Assembly (NCBI RefSeq): GCF_013404595.1
Contig: NZ_JABVAX010000003.1
Coordinates: forward strand, 62,001-126,000
Reading direction: 5' to 3'
From: Jannaschia marina
GTDB taxonomy: Bacteria; Pseudomonadota; Alphaproteobacteria; Rhodobacterales; Rhodobacteraceae
DNA: 64,000 bases
The notes below the pieces were generated by a model that saw nothing but the letters and a program-made list of their open reading frames with translations, did no database searches and was not told the origin of the DNA. Of the stretch, positions 43,536 to 51,503 are shown in pieces. The translations under genes were made by a program, and so were the position numbers. The stretch's first letter is position 1; every line of letters begins with the position of its first letter.

Positions 43536-44657
43536 TCACGCCGCGGGGGCGGTTGCGGTGGCGGCCCCGAGGCCGAGAAGCAGGATGAGCGCGGCGATGA
43601 TGAGCCCCGCGAGCATCGTGAGCTTCCGGTTGTCGGGGTTGTCGAAGATCGCCCGGATCCCGCCCGAGCCGTCGCGGTCCTTCTTCTGCAGCCAGGTGTA
43701 GATCGCGACCGAGGTGATGATGACCACGCCCGAGGCGACGGACTGCCAGAAGAACTCGATGCGCAGGGTGACGAGCGCGTTGATCATCATCGACAGGAGC
43801 AGAACCCCCGCCAGCGATCCGATCATCGAGGCGCGGCCACCGAAGAGCGACGTCCCGCCTACGACCACGGCCGCGATGACGTGCAGGTTGAAGTAGGGAG
43901 CCGAGGTGGCCTGCACCGCGTTCAGCTTGCCCGTCAGCATCACGCCCGCCAGCGCCGCCATCGTGCCCATCAGGACATAGGCATAGACGCGGTGGCGGTC
44001 GACGCTGATCCCGGTCATCTCGGTCGCCTCGGGGTTCGAACCGATGGCGATGGTGTAGCGGCCGAAATGCGTGGCGCGCAGGGCGACGTAGCCCGCCACC
44101 AGCGTCAGGAGGCCGATGACCACCGGCGTCGGCAGGAAGATCAGCGACTGTCCGCGCCCGATCTCGGTGATGAGGTCGGGGAAGCGCGCGAGGACGAGAC
44201 CCTTGGCCAACACCAGGGCGAAGCCGCGGTAGACGAGGTCCATCGCCAGCGTCCCGATCAGGTCGGGCACGCGAAAGCGGGTGATGACGAGCCCGTTGAT
44301 GAGCCCCATGCCGGCCCCGAGGACCAGGCAGATGACGAAGGCGACGGGCGCGCTGAAGTCGTACTGCTTGATGAGGAAGGCCATGATGATCGCCGAGAGC
44401 GCGGCGACCGAGCCGATCGACAGGTCGATGCCGCGCTGCGTGATGACGAAGGTCATCGCCATGGCCATCGGCATGTAGAGCGCCGCGTCGAGCAGGATCT
44501 GGTTGATGTTGGAGACGCGGAAATACCGTGCGGGCTCCACGACACCCATGAAGAGCGCGATGAGCGCGATCATCACCATGGGACCCAGGATGCCGATATA
44601 GGGTTCGATCCGGGCGGCGAGACCCGGGCGTGGGGTGGGGGCGGTCGCGTCGGTCAC
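43536..44657 (-). CDS. CUT2 ABC permease 2 (RbsC type)
   Basis: 373 aa, about ten hydrophobic helices, with RbsC hallmarks ITQRGIDLSIGSVAALSA (about residues 70-87), and VVGGTSLFGGRASM. About 30-40 residues longer than RbsC owing to extended termini. Overlaps the ATPase gene by four bases. Confidence 0.9.
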   Translation of the reverse strand: MTDATAPTPRPGLAARIEPYIGILGPMVMIALIALFMGVVEPARYFRVSNINQILLDAALYMPMAMAMTFVITQRGIDLSIGSVAALSAIIMAFLIKQYDFSAPVAFVICLVLGAGMGLINGLVITRFRVPDLIGTLAMDLVYRGFALVLAKGLVLARFPDLITEIGRGQSLIFLPTPVVIGLLTLVAGYVALRATHFGRYTIAIGSNPEATEMTGISVDRHRVYAYVLMGTMAALAGVMLTGKLNAVQATSAPYFNLHVIAAVVVGGTSLFGGRASMIGSLAGVLLLSMMINALVTLRIEFFWQSVASGVVIITSVAIYTWLQKKDRDGSGGIRAIFDNPDNRKLTMLAGLIIAALILLLGLGAATATAPAA

Positions 44658-45430
44658 AGCATGGCCTCCTTCGCCATCTTGGTCGCTCCGGTCAGCAGGC
44701 CGAGGACTTCCTCACTGGTCGTCTCGGCGGTGCGCACGACGCCCGCGCATTCGCCGCGGCGCATCACGTGGATGCGGTCCGAGACGTCGAAGACGTCGTC
44801 GAGGGCGTGGGAAATCAGGATCACGGCCAGCCCCTGCGCCTTCAGCGTCTGGATGAGCTTGAGCGTACGCGCCGTCTCCTGCGGGCCGAGGGCGGCGGTG
44901 GGTTCGTCCATGACGAGGACCTTCAGATCTTCGTGCCGGACGGCGCGGGCGATGGCGACGGCCTGCCGCTGCCCGCCCGAGAGGCTCTCGGTGGCGACGT
45001 CCATGGACTTCAGCTGCACGCCCAGCCGGTCCTTCAGAACGGCGGTGGCCTGTTCCTTCATGGCGCGGTTGTCGAGGAAGGTGATCCCGGCGATCCTGCG
45101 CGTCAGTTCGGAGCCGAGGAAGAGGTTCTCGGCCGGGGTCAGGTGATCGGCGATGGCGAGGTTCTGATAGACCGCGTCGATGCCGTTCTCGATGGCATCG
45201 GCGTGGCTCGCCATGGCGAGGGGCTTGCCCTCGTAGTGGATCGTCCCGGAGGTGGGTTGATACACCCCGGTCAGCACCTTGATGAGGGTCGACTTGCCGG
45301 CCCCATTGTCGCCGACGATGGCGAGCACTTCGCCGGGGTAGGCGCGCAGGTCCACGTCGTTCAGGGCCGTCACGCCCCCGAACCGCTTGGTGATCCCGCG
45401 CATCTCGATGATCGGGTCGGTGGTCGTCAT
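44654..45430 (-). CDS. CUT2 ABC ATPase 2, single cassette
   Basis: 258 aa with one ABC cassette only: Walker A GDNGAGKST at 40-48, LSGGQ near 147 and Walker B LVMDEPT near 168. Classical RbsA-type proteins carry two cassettes (about 500 aa); this one must dimerise, as in FrcA-like fructose transporters. First gene of its operon, with regulon operator 5 16 nt upstream of its start codon. Confidence 0.9.
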   Translation of the reverse strand: MTTTDPIIEMRGITKRFGGVTALNDVDLRAYPGEVLAIVGDNGAGKSTLIKVLTGVYQPTSGTIHYEGKPLAMASHADAIENGIDAVYQNLAIADHLTPAENLFLGSELTRRIAGITFLDNRAMKEQATAVLKDRLGVQLKSMDVATESLSGGQRQAVAIARAVRHEDLKVLVMDEPTAALGPQETARTLKLIQTLKAQGLAVILISHALDDVFDVSDRIHVMRRGECAGVVRTAETTSEEVLGLLTGATKMAKEAML

Positions 45431-45445
45431 GGGCGTCCTCCGCTT

Positions 45446-45457
45446 GGTATCGTTAAC
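45446..45457. promoter_or_regulatory. Sugar-acid regulon operator 5 (CUT2 system 2)
   Basis: GGTATCGTTAAC directly upstream of the single-cassette ATPase gene, downstream of the terminator of the neighbouring CUT2 operon. Indicates that system 2 has its own regulated promoter. Confidence 0.75.
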
Positions 45458-45475
45458 ACTTCGGATCGAAAGAGA

Positions 45476-45501
45476 GGGGCGACACGCGGCCGTGCCGCCC
45501 C
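45476..45501 (-). terminator. Terminator-like hairpin after CUT2 system 1
   Basis: GGGGCG and CGCCCC with inner CACG/CGTG form a 10-bp interrupted stem (45476-45501). On the minus strand it is followed by CTCTCTTTC. It lies 13 nt after the binding-protein stop and separates the two CUT2 operons. Confidence 0.6.
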
Positions 45502-45513
45502 GGTCGGGTCGCT

Positions 45514-46563
45514 CTACTGCTGCCAGATGGCCGTGTAGGCCTCGCGGTAGGGCACATCGGGATCGAAGGCGTTGCTTTCGCCGAGCTTGGCGAGCCCTTC
45601 GGTCGTGACCAGCGCGGGCGAGGTAACGTAGCCCGAGCAGGCTTCGCCCTGGATCGCGCGGTTCAACTCATCGACGAGCTGCCAGCCCTGCAGGTTGAGC
45701 GGCTCGGCCACGGTGATCGCCTGATACTGCTCGGCGCGGATACGCTGGAACGCGGCTTCCGAGCCGTCGCCCGCCGATCCGGCCTGCGGGCCGTCCTCGG
45801 GGGAGAAGCCCGCGGCGGCGAGCGCCGGGCCCATGAAGTCGAAGTAGAGATCGTTGATGGCGAGCGCGTGGGTCCACTGGTCGCCGTACTTCTGCAGAAG
45901 CGAGGTGGTCAGCGGTCCCATCCGGCTCGAGGTGTCGGCGATGGGCGTGTCGACATATTCGAGCACGGTGCCGCCGGCGGCCTCGATCGTCTCCTTGATG
46001 CGGTCGGCCTTGTCGATGGCGATCTGGTAGGTGCTGTCGGTGAAGATCACCACGCCGATGTCCTCTCCGCCCTCGTCGATGGCCCATTCCGCGGCCACTT
46101 CCGAGACGCGCATCGCGTCGGTCGAGACATTGGCAAAGATGCCGCCCGGCGCGTCGCAGCCGATCACGGGCCCTGAGTGCCAGGCGACCATCGGGATCTC
46201 GGCGGCCACGACCGCTTCGAGCGCGGCCTGCTGCTCGACCGCGTCGAAGCCGTTGATGACGATGCCGTCGGGTTGCAGCGCGACCGCCTGTCCGATGGCC
46301 GCCGTGCGCCCCTGGACGGAGCCGGCCCCGTCGAGCACGCGGACCTCCCAGCCGATGGTGCCGGCGGCCTCTTCCACGCCCTCGGTCACGCCGAGGATGC
46401 CGCCGTTCTTCAGGTCGCCGGCCAGCACCACGATGGTCTTGCCGTCCGCGCCCGCCGGTCCTTCGGTCGGGCCGTCGAAGGCTTCCTGCGCGGTTGCGGG
46501 CAGTGTGAGGCCGGCAACCACGGTCGTGGCGAGCATCGTGCTCAGGATCGTTCTTCTCTTCAT
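45514..46563 (-). CDS. CUT2 (ribose-type) ABC substrate-binding protein 1
   Basis: 349 aa with a signal peptide (MKRRTILST start, cleavage after ATAQEA near residue 26) and a two-domain LacI-like fold (VVLAGDLKNGG..., DGIVINGFDA). GGGAGGAAG precedes the ATG. Third gene of the ATPase-permease-binding protein operon from 49125. Probably binds a furanose or sugar acid. Confidence 0.88.
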   Translation of the reverse strand: MKRRTILSTMLATTVVAGLTLPATAQEAFDGPTEGPAGADGKTIVVLAGDLKNGGILGVTEGVEEAAGTIGWEVRVLDGAGSVQGRTAAIGQAVALQPDGIVINGFDAVEQQAALEAVVAAEIPMVAWHSGPVIGCDAPGGIFANVSTDAMRVSEVAAEWAIDEGGEDIGVVIFTDSTYQIAIDKADRIKETIEAAGGTVLEYVDTPIADTSSRMGPLTTSLLQKYGDQWTHALAINDLYFDFMGPALAAAGFSPEDGPQAGSAGDGSEAAFQRIRAEQYQAITVAEPLNLQGWQLVDELNRAIQGEACSGYVTSPALVTTEGLAKLGESNAFDPDVPYREAYTAIWQQ

Positions 46564-46592
46564 CGTTCTTCCTCCCTTGGAAACGTTGAACC

Positions 46593-47615
46593 CTATTTGT
46601 GCGCGGCACCCTTCTTGCGCTGCGCGTAGCCGGCGATGCCGATGGCGATGAGAAGGGTGAGGCCGTTGAACATCGGCTCGACCCAGAAGGAGCCGCCGAA
46701 CTGCTGGATGCCCGAGATGCCGACCGCCAGGATCACCACGCCGACGATGGTGCCCCAGACGTTCACGCGCCCGGGCTTGATCGTGGTCGAGCCGAGGAAG
46801 GCCCCGACGAGCGCCGGCAGCAGGAATTCCAGGCCCACGCTCGCCTGCCCGATGCGCAGCTTCGATGCGAGCAGGACGCCGGCGAGCGCAGTCATCGTCC
46901 CGCTGGTGATGAAGGCCCCGACGACGAACTTGCGCGTGGGGATGCCGTTCAGCTCCGCCGCCTTCGGGTTCGCGCCGATGGCATAGAGGTAGCGGCCGAT
47001 CGGCGTGTACTCGAGCACCAGCCAGAGCGCGACGGTGATGGCGAGCACGTAGAAGCCGGTGATCGGCAGGCCGAAGACGAAGGTGCCGTTGAGGTCGTAG
47101 AACCCCTGCGGCAGCACGCCCACCACCTGCCGCCCGCCGGTGTGCCAGAGCGCCAGCGCGTAGAGGACGGTGCCCGTGCCCAGCGTGGCGATGAAGGCGT
47201 CGATCTTGGCGATCTCGACCAGGAACCCGTTCAGAAGGCCGGTGAAGGCCCCGAGGGCGAGGACGATCACGCAGGCGATGGGCCAGGGGATGCCGTAGAG
47301 CGTCTGCAGCGAGATCGCGAGGATGTGCCAGAGCACGATGCCGTAGCCCACCGTCAGGTCGATGCGCCCCGCGACCATCGGGATCATCGCGGCGAGCGAA
47401 AGGATCGCGATGATCGCCTTGTCCGAAATGATCGCCCGCAGGTTCAGGACGGTGGGAAAGGTGTTCGGCAGCAGGATCGAGAACAAGAGGATCAGCCCGA
47501 CCATCAGGATCAGAAGGCCATAGACGGGGATCAGCCGGATCAACTTCGCGCCGAGCGACAGGCCGACCAATTCGTCACGGGTGGGCTCCAGGGCGTCGGA
47601 TTCAACGGAATTCAT
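46593..47615 (-). CDS. CUT2 ABC permease 1 (RbsC type)
   Basis: 340 aa, about ten helices, with RbsC-like AAMIPMVAGRIDLTVGYG (about 78-95; the usual GGIDLSVG is altered to GRIDLTVG) and the GAFLGSTTIKPG segment. Sixteen nt after the ATPase gene, 29 nt before the binding-protein gene. Confidence 0.9.
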   Translation of the reverse strand: MNSVESDALEPTRDELVGLSLGAKLIRLIPVYGLLILMVGLILLFSILLPNTFPTVLNLRAIISDKAIIAILSLAAMIPMVAGRIDLTVGYGIVLWHILAISLQTLYGIPWPIACVIVLALGAFTGLLNGFLVEIAKIDAFIATLGTGTVLYALALWHTGGRQVVGVLPQGFYDLNGTFVFGLPITGFYVLAITVALWLVLEYTPIGRYLYAIGANPKAAELNGIPTRKFVVGAFITSGTMTALAGVLLASKLRIGQASVGLEFLLPALVGAFLGSTTIKPGRVNVWGTIVGVVILAVGISGIQQFGGSFWVEPMFNGLTLLIAIGIAGYAQRKKGAAHK

Positions 47616-47631
47616 GGTCGGTCTCCGGGGG

Positions 47632-49125
47632 TCAGGCGGCGTCAGAGGCCGAGGCGGCCTGGATCAGGGATTGGGTGGACAGGCTCACGCCCTTCAGCTC
47701 GTCGACGATGCGACCCCGGCTGAAGACGATGGCGCGATGGCAGATGTTGGCGATTTCCTCGAAGTCGGTGGAGACGACGAGGACGCCCATGCCCGAGGCG
47801 AGCGCCTCGTAGAGCAGATGATAGATCTCGGCCTTCGCGCCCACGTCGACACCGGCGGTCGGGTCTTCGGCGATCAGGAAGCGGCGCCCGGTATCGAGCC
47901 AGCGGCCGACGACGACCTTTTGCTGGTTGCCACCCGACAGCGCCTCGATGGCCAGCGTCGGGTCGTTGGGCGACAGGCCGACGCGCTTGCCCAGCTTGGA
48001 GGTCATCTCATCCTCGGCAGCGGGGCGCAGGAAGCTCAAGAGGCTCCGGCCCGTGGCCTCGGGGTTGAGGAAGGCATTCTCGCGGATCGTGAGGGCAGGG
48101 GCGATGCTCTCGACGACGCGGTCGCGCGCGACGAAGCCGATGCCCGACTTCATGGCCGTGCGCGCGTTCGTCAGGTCGGGCGTAGTCCCGTCGAGGCGCA
48201 CCTCGCCCGCGTGGTCGACCAGCCCGAAGAGCGCGCGGCCCACGTCCTCGTGCCCCGCGCCGCGCAGGCCGACGAGCCCCACGAGTTCCCCGCGCTGCAC
48301 CTTGAACGACACGTCCTCGACGTTGCGGGTCGAGAGGTTGGCGACGGAGAGAACTTCCGCCCCCTCCTGCGCGTCCGGGCGGGCAATTTCGCGGGCCTTG
48401 CGCCCGACGATCAGGCTGACGAGGTCCTCTGCATTCGTATGGGCGATGTCGCGCATCCCGACCATCTTGCCGTCGCGCAGAACGGCGACGCGATCCGCGA
48501 TCTGGAAGATTTCGTCGAGGCGGTGGGAGACGTAGATCATACCGACACCCTTGTCACGCAAGGGTCGCAATGCGCGAAACAGGCGCTCCACCTCGTCGGC
48601 GGGCAGGGAGGCCGTGGGCTCGTCGAGGACGAGGAAGTCGCATTCGACGGCCAGCGCACGGGCGATGGCGACGAGCGATTTCTCGGTCCGGCTCAGGTTG
48701 GCCACCCGCGTCGTCGGCTCGAAATCGGCCTCGACATGGGCGAGGGCGGCGCGGGCGCGGGCCTCGGTCGCGGGCCAGTCGATGCGGCCGGCGCGGCGCT
48801 CGTAGCCGATGGCGAGCGCGATGTTCTCGGCGACCGACATCCATTCGATCAGCCCGAGATCTTGGTGGATGAAGGCGACGGCCTGTTTCTGGCTGACCTT
48901 GCCGGCGACGTGCCGATAGGGCGTGCCGTCGACGAGGACGTCGCCGCTGTCGGGCGCGTGGATGCCGCCGAGCGTCTTGATGAGGGTCGACTTGCCGGCC
49001 CCGTTCTCGCCCAGGAGGGCGACGATCTCGCCGCGCTCGACCTTGAGCGACACGCCCGAAAGCGCATGGGTGCCGCCGAAGGTCTTGACGATGCTGTCGA
49101 AGAAAAGGCCATCGCTGGGCTGCAT
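47632..49125 (-). CDS. CUT2 ABC ATPase 1, double cassette (RbsA type)
   Basis: 497 aa with two ABC cassettes. The first has intact GENGAGKST (about residues 38-46), and DEPTASLPADE after a short signature region reading LSRTE instead of LSGGQ. The second has a degenerate Walker A GLRGAGHED (typical for RbsA) but a normal LSGGNQQK signature and AEDPTAGVD. The start at 49125 (MQPSDG) fits CGGGAGA; an ATG-equivalent GTG at 49152 is in frame but less likely. First gene of the operon, divergent from regulator C. Confidence 0.9.
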   Translation of the reverse strand: MQPSDGLFFDSIVKTFGGTHALSGVSLKVERGEIVALLGENGAGKSTLIKTLGGIHAPDSGDVLVDGTPYRHVAGKVSQKQAVAFIHQDLGLIEWMSVAENIALAIGYERRAGRIDWPATEARARAALAHVEADFEPTTRVANLSRTEKSLVAIARALAVECDFLVLDEPTASLPADEVERLFRALRPLRDKGVGMIYVSHRLDEIFQIADRVAVLRDGKMVGMRDIAHTNAEDLVSLIVGRKAREIARPDAQEGAEVLSVANLSTRNVEDVSFKVQRGELVGLVGLRGAGHEDVGRALFGLVDHAGEVRLDGTTPDLTNARTAMKSGIGFVARDRVVESIAPALTIRENAFLNPEATGRSLLSFLRPAAEDEMTSKLGKRVGLSPNDPTLAIEALSGGNQQKVVVGRWLDTGRRFLIAEDPTAGVDVGAKAEIYHLLYEALASGMGVLVVSTDFEEIANICHRAIVFSRGRIVDELKGVSLSTQSLIQAASASDAA

Positions 49126-49171
49126 GTCATTCTCCCGGCTACGCGGCTCCACTGGCCCTCCCGCCCTTGGT

Positions 49172-49181
49172 TTACCGGTAA
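49172..49181. promoter_or_regulatory. Operator-like palindrome near the CUT2-1 ATPase
   Basis: TTACCGGTAA, within GTTTACCGGTAAC, a GntR-style LacI half-site pair with CCGG centre, 47 nt upstream of the ATPase start. Confidence 0.6.
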
Positions 49182-49227
49182 CGTTGACATAGCATTCGGA
49201 GGAAGACGCAAGCTGTCAAGATATTTT

Positions 49228-49239
49228 GTTATCGATAAC
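49228..49239. promoter_or_regulatory. Operator palindrome in front of LacI regulator C
   Basis: GTTATCGATAAC is a perfect 12-bp palindrome 48 nt upstream of the LacI gene at 49287 and fits the same consensus as the island's other operators. Confidence 0.72.
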
Positions 49240-49286
49240 TATCGCATCACCTGATACAAGATCCGAAAGGGAGCATACGCCGGCCG

Positions 49287-50294
49287 ATGGCCCGTAGAAC
49301 AAAGGCAAACCTTGAAGACATCGCCCGCGGTGCGGGCGTCTCGAAGATGACCGTCAGCCGCGTGTTGCGCGGGGGCACGGGCTTCTCCGAGGAGACGCGC
49401 GACAAGGTCATGGCCGAGGCCGCGCGGCTCAACTACCTCCCGAATCGGCTTGCCGCGGCCTTCGGGTCGGCGGGGGCCAGCACGCTCGTTGGCGTCTGCG
49501 TGCCGCGCTTCACCTCGTCGCTCTTCGGGCAGGTTCTGGAGGCGCTCAACGCGAACTTCACGCGGCTCGGCTATCAGACCATGATCGGGAGCCACGATCA
49601 GGTGCCCGCCGACGAGGAACTCTGGATCCGCTCGCTCGCGTCATGGCAACCGGCGGGTGTCCTTCTGGCGGGCACCCGGCACACGGCGGAGACGCAGGCG
49701 CTCCTGCGCGACCTCGCCGTGCCGGTGACCGAGATCTGGGATCTCACGACCGCGCCCCTCGATATGTCCATCGGCTTCTCCCACCACGACAGCGGCTACG
49801 ACATGGGCCGCTTCGTCGCGTCGCGGGGCCGGCGACGGGTCGGCTACGTCGGCGCGCTCGCCGGCGTCGACACGATGGCCCGCGCTCGGCAGGCGGGCTT
49901 CGAGGCGGCCCTGCAGGACGCGGGGGCGGCGCTCGTCGCGTCGGAAGTGATGCACGACCGGCCCGGCTTCTACGCGGGCTACATCGGGACGGAGACGATC
50001 CTGTCGCGGCGGCGCGATCTAGACGCGCTCTACTTCCACGACGACGAGATGGCGATCGGCGGTATGGCCTATCTGCGCGCCAAGGGCATTTCGGTGCCCG
50101 GTGATATCGGCGTCGCCGGCTGGGGCGCGATGGAGGCGGCGGCGATCCTGCCGCATCGGTTGACGACGACGGAGATTCCGGCCGCGCGCCTCGGCAAGCT
50201 GGCCGCGGAAGCGATGGTGATGCGCCTTCGTGGAGACGCGGTGCGGGACGTGCAGGTCCTGCCGACGCCGCTCGTTCCCGGGGCGACGGTGTGA
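49287..50294 (+). CDS. LacI-family regulator C
   Basis: 335 aa with HTH LEDIARGAGVSKMTVSRVLRG (about residues 9-29) and a sugar-sensor domain with the same ETWDL/EIWDL-type hinge region as regulators A and B. Divergent from CUT2 system 1, with two operator-like palindromes in the 161-nt gap. Likely local repressor of that transporter and possibly of the wider regulon. Convergent with the SnoaL gene. Confidence 0.88.
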   Translation: MARRTKANLEDIARGAGVSKMTVSRVLRGGTGFSEETRDKVMAEAARLNYLPNRLAAAFGSAGASTLVGVCVPRFTSSLFGQVLEALNANFTRLGYQTMIGSHDQVPADEELWIRSLASWQPAGVLLAGTRHTAETQALLRDLAVPVTEIWDLTTAPLDMSIGFSHHDSGYDMGRFVASRGRRRVGYVGALAGVDTMARARQAGFEAALQDAGAALVASEVMHDRPGFYAGYIGTETILSRRRDLDALYFHDDEMAIGGMAYLRAKGISVPGDIGVAGWGAMEAAAILPHRLTTTEIPAARLGKLAAEAMVMRLRGDAVRDVQVLPTPLVPGATV

Positions 50295-50309
50295 AGGGGT
50301 GGTGCGTCC

Positions 50310-51356
50310 CTAGCGCCGCACGCCCATCGCATCCGGGTAGGCAATCACTCCACCGGGCCGCGCCTTGTTGAACTCCCGCATCCGGCCCAGCACGTCGACG
50401 CCGATCTGGCGGTAGAGGTCCAGCAGGTCGACGAGCACCCAGTTCTCGCGGATCAGGTCGCCCTCGACGCGCCAGAAGTCGAGCGACCGCAGCAGCACCT
50501 CCTTGCCCGGCGGTGCGATCCCCATCCAGCCCCCCTCCGAGAGCGTCAGCCGCATGTTGGGCCAGCCTGTCTCGCAAACGTAGTCGCCCTCGCCGATCCA
50601 GTGGGACATCAGGTCGCCCATCGAATCGAGCTTGCGGTCTGGCATGGCGTTGAGGAACGGGATCTGGTGCCAGTGCCGGAAGCCCGCCGTGCCGCGTGCC
50701 GTGCCGATACCCGCCGGTCCGTACCAGTTGACGCGCGGGTGCCAATGCGCGTCGAGGTTCATCACCGCGGGGTCCGGGTCGGCGGGGTGCTTGCAGAGGT
50801 CGGTCAGCATGTCGACCACGCGCTTGAGCGCCGCGCGACCGTCGCCCGCAACGGCAAGCCCGTCGCCCGACATGGGTGCCGGCGTGTTCAGATAAGCCCC
50901 GAGCTGCGGTGCCATCGGCCAGGCCCCGGCCTGCATCATCAACTCCGGAATGTCCCAGATCGCCTGAACCTCCGTCACGTGCCCCGCCTCGATGCGGAAG
51001 AACTCGTGGTAACGCATGTGGGCGAGGTGGCCCGTCGGCGGGATGTCGAGGAAGGGGGCGAGGAAGCTGCCCATGTAGCTGCCCATGCAGCCGACCCAAT
51101 CGTCGCCTTGCTCGGTGGTGCCGGCCATCAGGATCATGTCGCGCCGCTCGAGGTCGGGCAGGGCGGCCAGAAGCGGGTCGAGGCATGCCTCCCGGAAGGC
51201 GGCCGGGCCTTCGAGCGTGCCGAAGGGATGGCACATGCGGAACGTGGCGTCGGGCGCGAAGGTCGCGTCGAGTGCGGCCTGCAGCGTCTCCGGTTGCGCG
51301 GTTTCCATCGCGGTCCGATAGGCGTGAAGGCGGGCCTTGAGGTCGTCGGGTGTCAT
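50310..51356 (-). CDS. Tandem SnoaL-like (NTF2-fold) protein
   Basis: 348 aa with two SnoaL/NTF2-like domains in tandem (about residues 1-165 and 185-330). Each has the cone-shaped fold pattern: N-terminal helix, FAPDATFRMCHPFG / WHPRVNWYGPAGIG strand, and a C-terminal EGDYV/IRENWVLVDLLDLY segment. No signal peptide. The start is ATG 51356; an upstream extension to 51425 is low-complexity. Such pairs are usually annotated as ester cyclases or polyketide cyclase-like. Its role beside the sugar-acid genes is unknown. Confidence 0.75.
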   Translation of the reverse strand: MTPDDLKARLHAYRTAMETAQPETLQAALDATFAPDATFRMCHPFGTLEGPAAFREACLDPLLAALPDLERRDMILMAGTTEQGDDWVGCMGSYMGSFLAPFLDIPPTGHLAHMRYHEFFRIEAGHVTEVQAIWDIPELMMQAGAWPMAPQLGAYLNTPAPMSGDGLAVAGDGRAALKRVVDMLTDLCKHPADPDPAVMNLDAHWHPRVNWYGPAGIGTARGTAGFRHWHQIPFLNAMPDRKLDSMGDLMSHWIGEGDYVCETGWPNMRLTLSEGGWMGIAPPGKEVLLRSLDFWRVEGDLIRENWVLVDLLDLYRQIGVDVLGRMREFNKARPGGVIAYPDAMGVRR

Positions 51357-51503
51357 CGGGGCTCCGGGCGGCTGGCGTTCGGCACAGCCTTGCCGCGCCC
51401 CACGCTGCGGCGCAACCGCGCGCACACGCGATTGCGATGGCCGCGGGTTTGACCTCCGCGTCGGATTGCGGGCAACTGCCCGTCATCAACGCCGGAGCCG
51501 CAG

